From Mesorhizobium sp. M9A.F.Ca.ET.002.03.1.2 (GTDB taxonomy: Bacteria; Pseudomonadota; Alphaproteobacteria; Rhizobiales; Rhizobiaceae), in assembly GCF_003952365.1 (NCBI RefSeq), contig NZ_CP034443.1, forward strand, positions 5,573,001-5,637,000: DNA of 64,000 nt, read 5' to 3'. Below are positions 1 through 7,473 of the stretch, piece after piece. Numbering within the stretch: position 1 is the stretch's first letter; each line of letters begins with the position of its first letter. Both the position numbers and the translations under genes were made by a program. Under the pieces are notes generated by a model. That model ran no database searches and had not been told where the DNA came from. It saw only the letters and a list, made by a program, of their open reading frames with translations.

Positions 1-1040
1 TCTGCCGCATCCCGCACCGCCTTGACGCAGCCGGGGTCGAAGGTCACCGGGTCGAAATGGCCGACCTGCTCGATTGCGTATTTGATGTCGAGCGCGTCGC
101 AGACCGTGTCGATGCCTTCGCGGACGCGGCCGTCCATCGCATCGAGCACTTCCTTCTCCGGCGAGCGGATGTCGATGGTGAAAACGGTGCGCCCGGCGAT
201 GATGTTGCGCGAATTGGGATAGACCTCCATGTGGCCGACCGCGCCGACGGCGTCGGGCTGATAGTCCATGGCGATCTCGTGCACCAGCTCGATCACCCGC
301 GCCATGCCGAGCCCGGCATTGCGGCGCTTCGGCATCGGCGTCGAGCCGGTATGCGCCTCCTTGCCGGTCAGCGTCACCTGCAGCCATTTCAGCCCTTGGC
401 CGTGGGTGACGACACCGATGTCGATGCCCTCGTCCTCGAGGATCGGCCCTTGCTCGATATGCAATTCGAAGAAGGCGTGGATTCGGCGCGCGCCGACCTT
501 CTCGGTGCCCTTCCAGCCGATGCGTTCGAGCTCCTCGCCGAATTTCTTGCCGTCCTTGTCGACATGGGAATAGACGTCGGCCTGGTCGAGCACGCCGGCG
601 AAGACGCCCGACGCCATCATCGCCGGCGCAAAGCGCGCGCCCTCCTCGTTGGTCCAGTTGGTGACGACGATCGGATGTTTGGTCTTGATGCCGAGGTCGT
701 TGAGCGAGCGCACAACCTCCAGTCCGCCGAGCACGCCGAGAACGCCGTCATACTTGCCGCCGGTCGGCTGGGTGTCGAGATGGCTGCCGACATAGACCGG
801 CGGCAGATCGGGCTCGGTGCCCTCGCGGCGGGCAAACATCGTGCCCATCTCGTCGACGCCCATTTCGAGCCCGGCCGCGTCGCACCAGCGCTTGAACAGA
901 TGCCGCCCCTCACCGTCTTCGTCGGTCACAGTCTGGCGATTGTTGCCGCCGGCGACGCCGGGGCCGATCTTCGCCATCTCCATTATCGAATCCCACAAAC
1001 GGTCTGAATTGATTCGCAGATTCTCGCCGGGAGCGGCCAT
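1..1040 (-). CDS. N-carbamoyl amino acid hydrolase / beta-ureidopropionase, partial
   Basis: Zinc-dependent amidohydrolase of the M20-like hydantoinase/carbamoylase family. It would split N-carbamoyl-beta-alanine into beta-alanine, CO2 and ammonia, the last ring-breakdown step of reductive pyrimidine catabolism. The gene runs off the left edge, leaving about 346 N-terminal codons of a family length near 410-420. Visible motifs are GSHLDT (residues 85-90) with metal-binding His and Asp, NEEGARF (131-137) and HIEQGP (194-199). ATG at 1038-1040 follows an AGAGGAA-type ribosome site. It lies about 70 bp downstream of the aminotransferase gene on the same strand, so the two are probably cotranscribed. 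Substrate is inferred from the preA/preT, aminotransferase and RutR neighbours; an allantoate or hydantoin role cannot be excluded from sequence alone. Confidence 0.85.
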   Translation of the reverse strand, partial: MAAPGENLRINSDRLWDSIMEMAKIGPGVAGGNNRQTVTDEDGEGRHLFKRWCDAAGLEMGVDEMGTMFARREGTEPDLPPVYVGSHLDTQPTGGKYDGVLGVLGGLEVVRSLNDLGIKTKHPIVVTNWTNEEGARFAPAMMASGVFAGVLDQADVYSHVDKDGKKFGEELERIGWKGTEKVGARRIHAFFELHIEQGPILEDEGIDIGVVTHGQGLKWLQVTLTGKEAHTGSTPMPKRRNAGLGMARVIELVHEIAMDYQPDAVGAVGHMEVYPNSRNIIAGRTVFTIDIRSPEKEVLDAMDGRVREGIDTVCDALDIKYAIEQVGHFDPVTFDPGCVKAVRDAA

Positions 1041-1068
1041 TCAAGTTCCTCTCATTTATTCACATATT

Positions 1069-1088
1069 GGGCGACGGTTCCCGTCGCC
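1069..1088. other. Intergenic hairpin between aminotransferase and amidohydrolase genes
   Basis: Perfect 8-bp inverted repeat GGCGACGG / CCGTCGCC with a 3-base loop. No T-run follows on either strand, so it is more likely an RNA processing or stabilising hairpin than an intrinsic terminator. Confidence 0.4.
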
Positions 1089-1109
1089 GCCCTATACGTT
1101 GTGGAGTAT

Positions 1110-2438
1110 CTAGTCCACCGCCCTCAGCACGTCGCGCACATGGTCGATCAACTCGTTGATCTGGCCCTTGGTGATGATCAGCGGCGGCGACAGCGCGATG
1201 ATGTCGCCGGTGGTGCGGATCAGCGCGCCGCGCTCGAACGCCTTGACGAAGGCCGAGAAGGCCCGCTTCGTCGGCTGGCCGGCGATCGGCGCCAGCTCGA
1301 TCGCGCCGATCAGGCCGATGTTGCGGATATCGATGACGTTCGGCTCGCCTTTGAGCGAATGCAGGGCATCTTCCCAGTACGGCGCCAGTTCCTCACCGCG
1401 GGTCAGCAGCCCCTCTTCCTTGTAGGTGTCGAGCGTGCCCAAGGCTGCGGCACAGGCGATCGGATTGCCCGAGTAGGTGTAGCCATGGAAGAACTCGATC
1501 ATGTGCTCGGGGCCGGTCATGAAGGCGTCGTGGATTTCCTTCTTCACGAACACCGCTCCCATCGGGATGACGCCGTTGGAGACGCCCTTGGCGGTCGTCA
1601 TGATGTCAGGCGTGACGCCGAAATAGTCGGCAGCAAACGGCGTACCGAGGCGGCCGAAGCCGGTGATGACCTCGTCGAAGATCAGAAGGATGCCGTGCTT
1701 GGTGCAAATCTCGCGCAGCCTCTCGAGATAGCCCTTCGGCGGCAGGATGACGCCGGTGGAACCGGCCACCGGCTCGACGATGACGGCCGCGATTGTCGAG
1801 GCATCATGCAGCGCGACGATGCGCTCCAGCTCGTTGGCCAATTCCGCGCCATGCTCGGGCACACCCTTGGTGAACGAATTCTTCTCCGGCAGATGCGTGT
1901 GCGGCATGTGGTCGACGCCGCCGAGCAGCGTGCCGAACATCTTGCGATTGGTAACGATGCCACCGACCGAGATGCCGCCGAAATTGACGCCGTGGTAGCC
2001 GCGCTCACGGCCGATCAGGCGGGTGCGCGCGCCCTCGCCCCTGGCGCGGTGATAGGCGATCGCCATCTTCAGCGCGGTCTCGACCGATTCCGAGCCGGAA
2101 TTGGTGAAGAACACATGGTCCATGCCCTTCGGCGCGATATCGACCAGACGGTTGGCCAGCTCGAAGACGATTGGGTGCCCCATCTGGAACGCCGGCGCAT
2201 AGTCGAGTTCGGCGGCCTGGCGCTGGATCGCCTCGGTGATCTTCGGCCGGCAGTGGCCGGCATTGACGCACCACAGGCCGGCGGTGCCGTCGAGAACCTT
2301 GCGCCCGTCGCTCGTCGTATAATGCATGTCCTTGGCGGACACCATCATGCGAGGCGCCTGTTTGAATTGCCGGTTTGCCGTGAACGGCATCCAGAATGCG
2401 CTGAGATCGTTCGGCGTGACTTTCAGCCGGTTGGACAT
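1110..2438 (-). CDS. Beta-alanine (omega-amino acid):pyruvate aminotransferase
   Basis: PLP-dependent class III aminotransferase, 442 residues, the usual family length. It should transfer the amino group of beta-alanine or 3-aminoisobutyrate to pyruvate, giving malonate semialdehyde or its methyl form. Visible: FTNSGSES (111-118) for cofactor phosphate, DEVITGFGR (255-263), and the Schiff-base lysine in TTAKGVSNG (K284). The N-terminal LSAFWMPFTANRQFK segment is typical of the beta-alanine:pyruvate subgroup. I chose the ATG at 2438 because an AGGGGAAG ribosome site lies about 8 bases upstream; an in-frame TTG two codons earlier is less likely. It is divergent from the RutR-type gene, with a RutR-like site at 2532-2547 between them, and leads into the amidohydrolase gene. 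Confidence 0.9.
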   Translation of the reverse strand: MSNRLKVTPNDLSAFWMPFTANRQFKQAPRMMVSAKDMHYTTSDGRKVLDGTAGLWCVNAGHCRPKITEAIQRQAAELDYAPAFQMGHPIVFELANRLVDIAPKGMDHVFFTNSGSESVETALKMAIAYHRARGEGARTRLIGRERGYHGVNFGGISVGGIVTNRKMFGTLLGGVDHMPHTHLPEKNSFTKGVPEHGAELANELERIVALHDASTIAAVIVEPVAGSTGVILPPKGYLERLREICTKHGILLIFDEVITGFGRLGTPFAADYFGVTPDIMTTAKGVSNGVIPMGAVFVKKEIHDAFMTGPEHMIEFFHGYTYSGNPIACAAALGTLDTYKEEGLLTRGEELAPYWEDALHSLKGEPNVIDIRNIGLIGAIELAPIAGQPTKRAFSAFVKAFERGALIRTTGDIIALSPPLIITKGQINELIDHVRDVLRAVD

Positions 2439-2531
2439 GACCAAGACTTCCCCTTGTAACTGTTTCGGTGCGGCTAACGCTTGGTCTTCCCAACACTTGG
2501 TCTCTGCTGCGTTTTCGTGCTACGCAAATTT

Positions 2532-2547
2532 TTGACCGATTGGACAA
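2532..2547. promoter_or_regulatory. RutR-like operator upstream of the aminotransferase operon
   Basis: TTGACCGATTGGACAA matches the known RutR consensus TTGACCAnnTGGTCAA at 12 of 14 defined positions. It lies 94 bp upstream of the aminotransferase start and about 130 bp upstream of the divergent RutR-family gene, so it could control both. Functional assignment is inference from sequence and position. Confidence 0.65.
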
Positions 2548-2680
2548 ACGTTAGCACCGCCCTGTCGGCGGTCAAGGGATTACTAGCGGAAATGCGGCAT
2601 CTGAAGCGCGCTCCACAGGCCGGAGAAAAACTGGTCCAGAGAATTGGTCCAGACGGCCCTCGCGGCAACGTCTTGCGGGG

Positions 2681-3322
2681 ATGACGACTGGCATGGACAC
2701 AGCAGCTCCTCGCCGCACCCGCATCCAGCAGGAAAAGCGCGAGCTCATCCTGGAGGCAGCGCTCGAGGTCTTCTCGACCAACGGCTTTCGCGGCTCGACC
2801 ATCGACCAGATCGCCGAAGCAGCCGGCATGTCGAAGCCAAATCTGCTCTACTATTTCCGCCGCAAGGAGGACATCCACGAGACGCTGATGAAGCGGCTTC
2901 TGGACACCTGGCTGGCGCCGCTGCGCGAACTCGACGACATCGGCGACCCCCTGACCGAATTGCGCAGCTACATCAGGCGCAAGCTGGAAATGGCGCGCGA
3001 TTTTCCGCGCGAAAGCCGCCTGTTCGCCAACGAGATCCTGCAGGGCGCGCCGCGCATCATGCCCATGCTGGAAGGCGAGTTGAAGACGCTGGTCGACGAG
3101 AAGGCTACCGTCATCAAGGGCTGGATGCGCGCCGGCAAGATCGCCAAGACCGATCCCTGGCACCTGATCTTCTCGATCTGGGCGACGACGCAACACTATG
3201 CCGATTTCGACGTCCAGGTCCGCGCCGTGCTCGGGCCCAACCGCGGCGGCGACGGCCGCTTCGAGGATGCGGCAAGATTTCTCGAGCAACTGTTCATCGA
3301 CGGGCTGAAGCCGAAGGGCTGA
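2681..3322 (+). CDS. rutR: TetR-family regulator, RutR type
   Basis: 213-residue TetR-family DNA-binding protein. The N-terminal helix-turn-helix (about residues 18-65) contains FSTNGFRGSTIDQIAEAAG and SKPNLLYYFRRKEDI, very close to E. coli RutR. The ligand domain keeps the RutR-like stretches LDTWLAPL, RRKLEMARDFPRESRLF and LIFSIWATTQHYADF. RutR binds uracil or thymine and releases DNA. Here it sits between pyrimidine-degradation operons, and two RutR-like sites are found at 2532 and 8889. The start is uncertain: the first ATG is at 2681 and another, with an equally poor ribosome site, at 2693. It ends 10 bp from the convergent XRE gene. Confidence 0.88.
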   Translation: MTTGMDTAAPRRTRIQQEKRELILEAALEVFSTNGFRGSTIDQIAEAAGMSKPNLLYYFRRKEDIHETLMKRLLDTWLAPLRELDDIGDPLTELRSYIRRKLEMARDFPRESRLFANEILQGAPRIMPMLEGELKTLVDEKATVIKGWMRAGKIAKTDPWHLIFSIWATTQHYADFDVQVRAVLGPNRGGDGRFEDAARFLEQLFIDGLKPKG

Positions 3323-3332
3323 TTGCTGTAGG

Positions 3333-4205
3333 TCAGGCGCTGCGTCGCTCGACCGGAAGCGCATCAAGCAGTCTTTGCAGCTTGGCGATCGAGTTCTGCT
3401 CGGCAAGCGGCGTGTAGACAATCAGCCTGATGTCCGAGCCGTCGTCGATCGAAAGGCTCATATGCTCGAAGGCCATCGCGCCCACAGCGGGGTGTCGAAC
3501 GTGCTTCACCCCTGATAGTTTCCGGGCGACATCGCGTAGCGGCCACCAGTCGCGAAACTCCGGGCTTGAGCGCATCATCAGCGCGATCAGGCGGTCGAAA
3601 TCCGGGTCGCCGACATATTTGGCGCTCTCGGCACGGAACGAGGCGAGCACCACGCGGGCAAGCTCTTCCCAGTCGACCAGCAGGCGGCGATGGTGCGGGT
3701 TGGTGAACACCATGTGGACGATATTGCGCGCATCGCCCTCCAGCAGGCCATAGTCGCCGAACACCGCAGCCGCAGCCGGGTTCCAGGCCAGCACGTCCCA
3801 GCGCCGGCCGACGACATAGGCCGGCTGTAGAACGAGGCTTTGCAGCATATGCAGCAGCGGACCGTCGACCTTTTCCGGTGACGCCACACGACGCTCCAGC
3901 GGCTGGCGGCCGGCAAGGATGAACAGATGTCGCTTCTCCACGGCGTCCAAGCGTAATGCCTCACAGAGCGCCGTCAGTACCTCGACGGAAGGCCGCACGT
4001 CCCTGCCCTGTTCGAGCCAGGTGTACCAGGTCGTGCCGACACCAGCGATCATCGCCACCTCCTCGCGCCTGAGCCCCGGCGTGCGTCGGCGCTGGCCCGC
4101 GGCGATGCCGGCAACCTGCGGCGACAACCTTTCGCGCCGCGAGCGCAGGAACGCGCCGAGCTCGCGTCGGCGGCTGTCTTCAGGAGAATGTGCGGAAGCA
4201 TCCAT
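3333..4205 (-). CDS. XRE-family regulator with MmyB-like C-terminal domain
   Basis: 290-residue transcription factor. The N-terminal Cro/XRE helix-turn-helix (about residues 12-70) includes LGAFLRSRRERLSP, TPGLRREEVAMIAGVGTTWY and WLEQGRDV. The remaining two thirds resemble the MmyB-like, PAS-type ligand domain found in many actinobacterial and rhizobial regulators (for example ILAGRQPLERR and YVVGRRWDVLAWNPAAA). I prefer the ATG at 4205 because the reading frame upstream of it looks non-coding and family members start just before the helix-turn-helix. It is divergent from a two-gene SDR operon, with two palindromes between them, which suggests local control of those dehydrogenases. The effector is unknown. 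Confidence 0.85.
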   Translation of the reverse strand: MDASAHSPEDSRRRELGAFLRSRRERLSPQVAGIAAGQRRRTPGLRREEVAMIAGVGTTWYTWLEQGRDVRPSVEVLTALCEALRLDAVEKRHLFILAGRQPLERRVASPEKVDGPLLHMLQSLVLQPAYVVGRRWDVLAWNPAAAAVFGDYGLLEGDARNIVHMVFTNPHHRRLLVDWEELARVVLASFRAESAKYVGDPDFDRLIALMMRSSPEFRDWWPLRDVARKLSGVKHVRHPAVGAMAFEHMSLSIDDGSDIRLIVYTPLAEQNSIAKLQRLLDALPVERRSA

Positions 4206-4220
4206 TAGCCCATTATAGCA

Positions 4221-4264
4221 GTATCGATACCAGGATAAAGTTTGAACTGTTTGGCGCGCGCCAA
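4221..4264. promoter_or_regulatory. Two palindromes in the XRE/SDR divergent promoter
   Basis: GTATCGATAC (4221-4230) and TTGGCGCGCGCCAA (4251-4264) are perfect palindromes in the 100-bp gap between the XRE regulator and the SDR operon. They are candidate operators or promoter-overlapping sites for the XRE protein. Only symmetry and position support this. Confidence 0.4.
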
Positions 4265-4308
4265 GCATCCCATCTTGCATTCAGAGCAGCAGAATGGAGG
4301 CTCTGAAT

Positions 4309-5148
4309 ATGGAACTGAAAGACAAGATTGTCCTCATCACCGGATCGACAGATGGCGTCGGCCGCGTCGTTGCCGAGAGGCTCGGCGCCAGCGGCGCGCA
4401 TATCCTGGTGCATGGCCGCGATGCAACAAGAGGCAAGGCAACCGTCGCCGCGGTAGAAGCCGCCGGCGGCGAGGCCGAATTGTTCGTTGCCGATCTCTCG
4501 TCGCTCGCTGAAGTCCGCCGCCTCGCAGAGGCCGTGCGCGCAAAATCCAGTCGGCTCGACATCCTCATCAACAATGCCGGCATCGGCACTGCCGATCAGA
4601 GCGCCAGGCGACAGGTGAGCGCCGACGGCTACGAGTTGCGTTTTGCTGTCAATTACCTCGCCGGCTTCCTGCTGACGTCAGAACTTCTGCCGCTGCTAAA
4701 GGCAAGCGCGCCGGCGCGCATCGTCAACGTCGCCTCGGCCGGCCAGCAGGCGATCGATTTCAGCGACGTCATGCTGACCCGCGATTACAGCGGCGTGCGC
4801 GCCTACTGCCAGAGCAAGCTGGCGCAGATCCTTTTCACCATCGACCTAGCCGAGCAACTGAAGGGCACCGGCGTCACCGTCAATTCCCTGCACCCCGCGA
4901 GCTACATGAACACCACGATGGTCCGGCAGGCAGGCGTCACGCCATGGAGCTCGGTCGAAACCGGCGCGGACGCCATCCTCAACCTTGCGACATCGCCCGC
5001 GCTCGAAGGTCGAAGCGGCCTCTATTTCGACGGCCTGCGGGAATCGCGCGCCGACGCCCAGGCCTATGACGAAAAGGCCAGGCAGCAACTGCGAGAGTTG
5101 AGTCTCGACTTGGTCGAATCCCTCACATCGAAGGAACAGCATTCATGA
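4309..5148 (+). CDS. Short-chain dehydrogenase/reductase (SDR) family oxidoreductase
   Basis: 279-residue Rossmann-fold NAD(P)-dependent oxidoreductase. Visible: cofactor loop TGSTDGVGR (about residues 11-19), NNAG near residue 90, and a catalytic YCQSK motif after a VNVASAG strand. The layout resembles the retinol-dehydrogenase-like SDR subgroup (acting on alcohols, aldehydes or ketones), but I cannot name a substrate. The ATG at 4309 follows GGAGG by 8 bases; an ATG 15 bases upstream contains that site and is less likely. The stop codon overlaps the next gene by ATGA, so the two SDRs are translationally coupled. Confidence 0.85.
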   Translation: MELKDKIVLITGSTDGVGRVVAERLGASGAHILVHGRDATRGKATVAAVEAAGGEAELFVADLSSLAEVRRLAEAVRAKSSRLDILINNAGIGTADQSARRQVSADGYELRFAVNYLAGFLLTSELLPLLKASAPARIVNVASAGQQAIDFSDVMLTRDYSGVRAYCQSKLAQILFTIDLAEQLKGTGVTVNSLHPASYMNTTMVRQAGVTPWSSVETGADAILNLATSPALEGRSGLYFDGLRESRADAQAYDEKARQQLRELSLDLVESLTSKEQHS

Positions 5149-5867
5149 GAGAGAAAATCCAGCACACCGTCATCATCGGCGGCTCTTCCGGCATCGGCCT
5201 TGCCACGGCGCGCAAACTGCTTGGCCCGGGCATGAAGGTGACGATCACCGGCCGCAACCCGGAGAAGCTCAAAGGCGCATGGCATAGCCTTGGCGGCGCT
5301 GTCGAAAAGGCAGCCTTCGATGCCGCAAAGTCTGACGAGGTCCGCCAATTCTTTGATGCTATCGGCCCGTTCGACCATCTTGTTCTGGCCGCCAGCGGCG
5401 GCAAGGGACTTGGCCCGTTCGAAACACTTGACCTGGCCGATATCGGCGGCGGCTTCGACGAGAAAGTCCGGCCGCAGCTCTCCTGCCTGCAGGCGGCGTT
5501 GCCGACGCTGAGCAAGAGCGGATCGGCGACCTTCATTTCGGCGGTATCGGCACAATTGTCGGCACCGGGCGTCGCCGGCATCGCCGCCATCAACGGCATG
5601 CTGCTGACCGTTGTGCCGATCCTGGCGATAGAGTTGAAGCCGCTGCGCGTCAACGTCGTGGTGCCCGGCGTCATCGACACGCCCTGGTGGGACTTTTTGC
5701 CGGACGAGCAGCGCCAGGCGATCTTTGCCGATTATGCCGGCAAGACCCCGGTCGGCCGCATCGGCCGCGCCGAAGACGTCGCCAGCGCGATCGCCTTCCT
5801 CGTCTCCAACGGCTTCATGACGGGCCAGGTGCTGACCTGCGACGGCGGCCTGCGCTTTGCGGCGTGA
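5145..5867 (+). CDS. SDR-family protein lacking the Tyr/Lys catalytic pair
   Basis: 240-residue protein with a clear SDR fold: GGSSGIGLATA cofactor loop near the N-terminus and the C-terminal TGQVLTCDGGLRF ending typical of classical SDRs. The serine-containing strand is present (FISAVSA), but where YxxxK should follow the sequence reads GIAAINGML, so both catalytic Tyr and Lys appear replaced. It may still bind NAD(P) with weak or altered chemistry, or act as a partner of the upstream SDR, with which it overlaps by ATGA. Either the active site was lost or it belongs to an atypical SDR subgroup. The reading frame is intact. Confidence 0.8.
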   Translation: MREKIQHTVIIGGSSGIGLATARKLLGPGMKVTITGRNPEKLKGAWHSLGGAVEKAAFDAAKSDEVRQFFDAIGPFDHLVLAASGGKGLGPFETLDLADIGGGFDEKVRPQLSCLQAALPTLSKSGSATFISAVSAQLSAPGVAGIAAINGMLLTVVPILAIELKPLRVNVVVPGVIDTPWWDFLPDEQRQAIFADYAGKTPVGRIGRAEDVASAIAFLVSNGFMTGQVLTCDGGLRFAA

Positions 5868-5936
5868 GCAGGGGCGCGGTCGCCATTCGAGGCGGCCGCC
5901 GCTATGCGCCGTCTTCGGAGGCGGTTGCAGGACCTC

Positions 5937-6150
5937 AGTTCCTCGCCCCCGCGGGAGCGGGGGAGAGGTGGCCCGGCGTAGCCGGGACGGAGAGGGGGAC
6001 GACATTTGCGAAGCCGGAAACCGGTGAAGAACGGGCGCGAGCAGCATAGGAAGTCCATCAGGAGCCTTGGACATTTCCCAGCCGCTGCGAAGGCCCCTCT
6101 CCGTCCCGGCTTCGCCGGGCCACCTCTCCCCACTTCGTGGGGCGAGGAAA
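5937..6150. repeat. Inverted pair of intergenic palindromic repeats
   Basis: Two copies of the same element in opposite orientation fill most of the 290-bp gap between the SDR operon and preA. The + copy at about 6093-6150 begins CCCCTCTCCGTCCC, then has the hairpin CCCGGC-TTC-GCCGGG and a second hairpin CCCCAC-TTC-GTGGGG. The copy at about 5937-6002 is its reverse complement with small changes. It separates two convergent operons and could fold into a large cruciform or act as a two-way terminator. Coordinates are good to a base or two. Confidence 0.8.
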
Positions 6151-6157
6151 TCCCAGT

Positions 6158-7471
6158 CTATTCCGCCGCCACCTTGGCCATCGGGTTGTTCGGATGCGTC
6201 GTCCAGTTGGCATAGACCGGCGACACCGGCTTGCCGGTGCGCTGGTCCATCACGCCGGCCGCCAGCGGCTCCATGGTGATGCAGTTCTCCACCGGGCAGA
6301 CATTGACGCAGAGGTTGCAGCCGACGCATTCGGCCTCGATCACCTCGAAATGCCTGACGCCGTCGACGATTGCGGTGATCGCCTGGTGCGAGGTGTCCTC
6401 GCAGGCGATGTGGCAGCGGCCGCATTTGATGCAGGCCTCCTGGTCGATATGCGCCTTGGCGACATAGTTGAGGTTGAGATATTGCCAGTCGGTGACGTTG
6501 GGAGTGGCGCGGCCGACGATGTCGTCGAGCGAGGCATGGCCCTTCTCGTCCATCCAGTTCTCCAGGCCGGCGATCATCTCCTGCACGATCTTGAAGCCAT
6601 AGGTCATCGCCGCCGTGCACACCTGTACGTTGCCGGCGCCGAGCGCCATGAATTCAGCGGCATCGCGCCATGTGGTGATGCCGCCGATGCCGGAGATCGG
6701 CAGCCCATGCGTTTCCGGATCGCGCGCGATCTCGGCCACCATGTTCATGGCGATCGGCTTCACCGCCGGGCCGCAATAGCCGCCATGCGAACCCTTGCCG
6801 TCGATCGTCGGCTCCGGTGCGAAACTGTCGAGGTCGACGCCGGTGATTGAGTTGATGGTGTTGATCAGCGACACCGCGTCGGTGCCGCCGGCAAGCGCGG
6901 CCCGCGCCGGCTTGCGTATATCGGTGATGTTGGGCGTCAGCTTGGTGATAACAGGCATGCGGGTGTTGGCCTTGCACCAGCGGACCACCATTTCGATGTA
7001 TTCCGGCACCTGGCCGACGGCGGCGCCCATGCCGCGTTCCGACATGCCGTGCGGGCAGCCGAAATTGAGCTCGATGCCGTCGGCTCCCGTCTCCTCGACC
7101 ACCGGCAGGATCGCTTTCCACGCATGCTCCTCGCAAGGCACCATCAGCGAGACGACGATGGCGCGGTCGGGCCAGTCCTTCTTGACCTGCTTGATCTCGC
7201 GCAGATTGACCTGCAGGTCGCGGTCGGTGATCAGCTCGATGTTGTTCAAGCCGAGCAGGCGGCGATCGGCGCCCCAGATCGCGCCGTAGCGCGGGCCGTT
7301 GACATTGACCACCGGTGGGCCTTCTTCGCCGAGCGTCTTCCACACAACGCCGCCCCAGCCCGCCTTGAAGGCGCGGATGACGTTGTAGGCCTTGTCGGTC
7401 GGCGGCGCCGAGGCCAGCCAGAACGGATTCGGCGATTTGATGCCGACGAAATTGTTTCTGATATCTGCCAT
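6158..7471 (-). CDS. preA: NAD-dependent dihydropyrimidine dehydrogenase, catalytic subunit PreA
   Basis: About 437 residues, the usual PreA length. It reduces uracil and thymine to dihydropyrimidines with electrons from PreT. The N-terminal FMN-binding TIM barrel (dihydroorotate-dehydrogenase-like) has SPNPFWLASAPPTD, the NFGCPHGMSERGMG active-site loop with catalytic Cys, and the GGYCGPAVKPIA phosphate-binding region. The C-terminal ferredoxin part carries two 4Fe-4S motifs, CIKCGRCHIAC and CVGCNLCVNVC. The start is ambiguous: ATG at 7477 overlaps the preT stop as ATGA, whereas ATG at 7471 has better spacing from the GGGAGG site. Coupling to preT is clear either way. Confidence 0.93.
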   Translation of the reverse strand: MADIRNNFVGIKSPNPFWLASAPPTDKAYNVIRAFKAGWGGVVWKTLGEEGPPVVNVNGPRYGAIWGADRRLLGLNNIELITDRDLQVNLREIKQVKKDWPDRAIVVSLMVPCEEHAWKAILPVVEETGADGIELNFGCPHGMSERGMGAAVGQVPEYIEMVVRWCKANTRMPVITKLTPNITDIRKPARAALAGGTDAVSLINTINSITGVDLDSFAPEPTIDGKGSHGGYCGPAVKPIAMNMVAEIARDPETHGLPISGIGGITTWRDAAEFMALGAGNVQVCTAAMTYGFKIVQEMIAGLENWMDEKGHASLDDIVGRATPNVTDWQYLNLNYVAKAHIDQEACIKCGRCHIACEDTSHQAITAIVDGVRHFEVIEAECVGCNLCVNVCPVENCITMEPLAAGVMDQRTGKPVSPVYANWTTHPNNPMAKVAAE

Positions 7472-7473
7472 GC

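Noticed and set aside
5145..5867. Calling SDR 2 a pseudogene
   Set aside because: The catalytic pair is absent, but the frame, cofactor loop, C-terminus and coupled start are intact.
5064..6620. 518-codon minus-strand open frame across SDR 2, the repeats and preA
   Set aside because: It runs through an intergenic repeat and two real genes in the wrong frame, with no recognisable domain.
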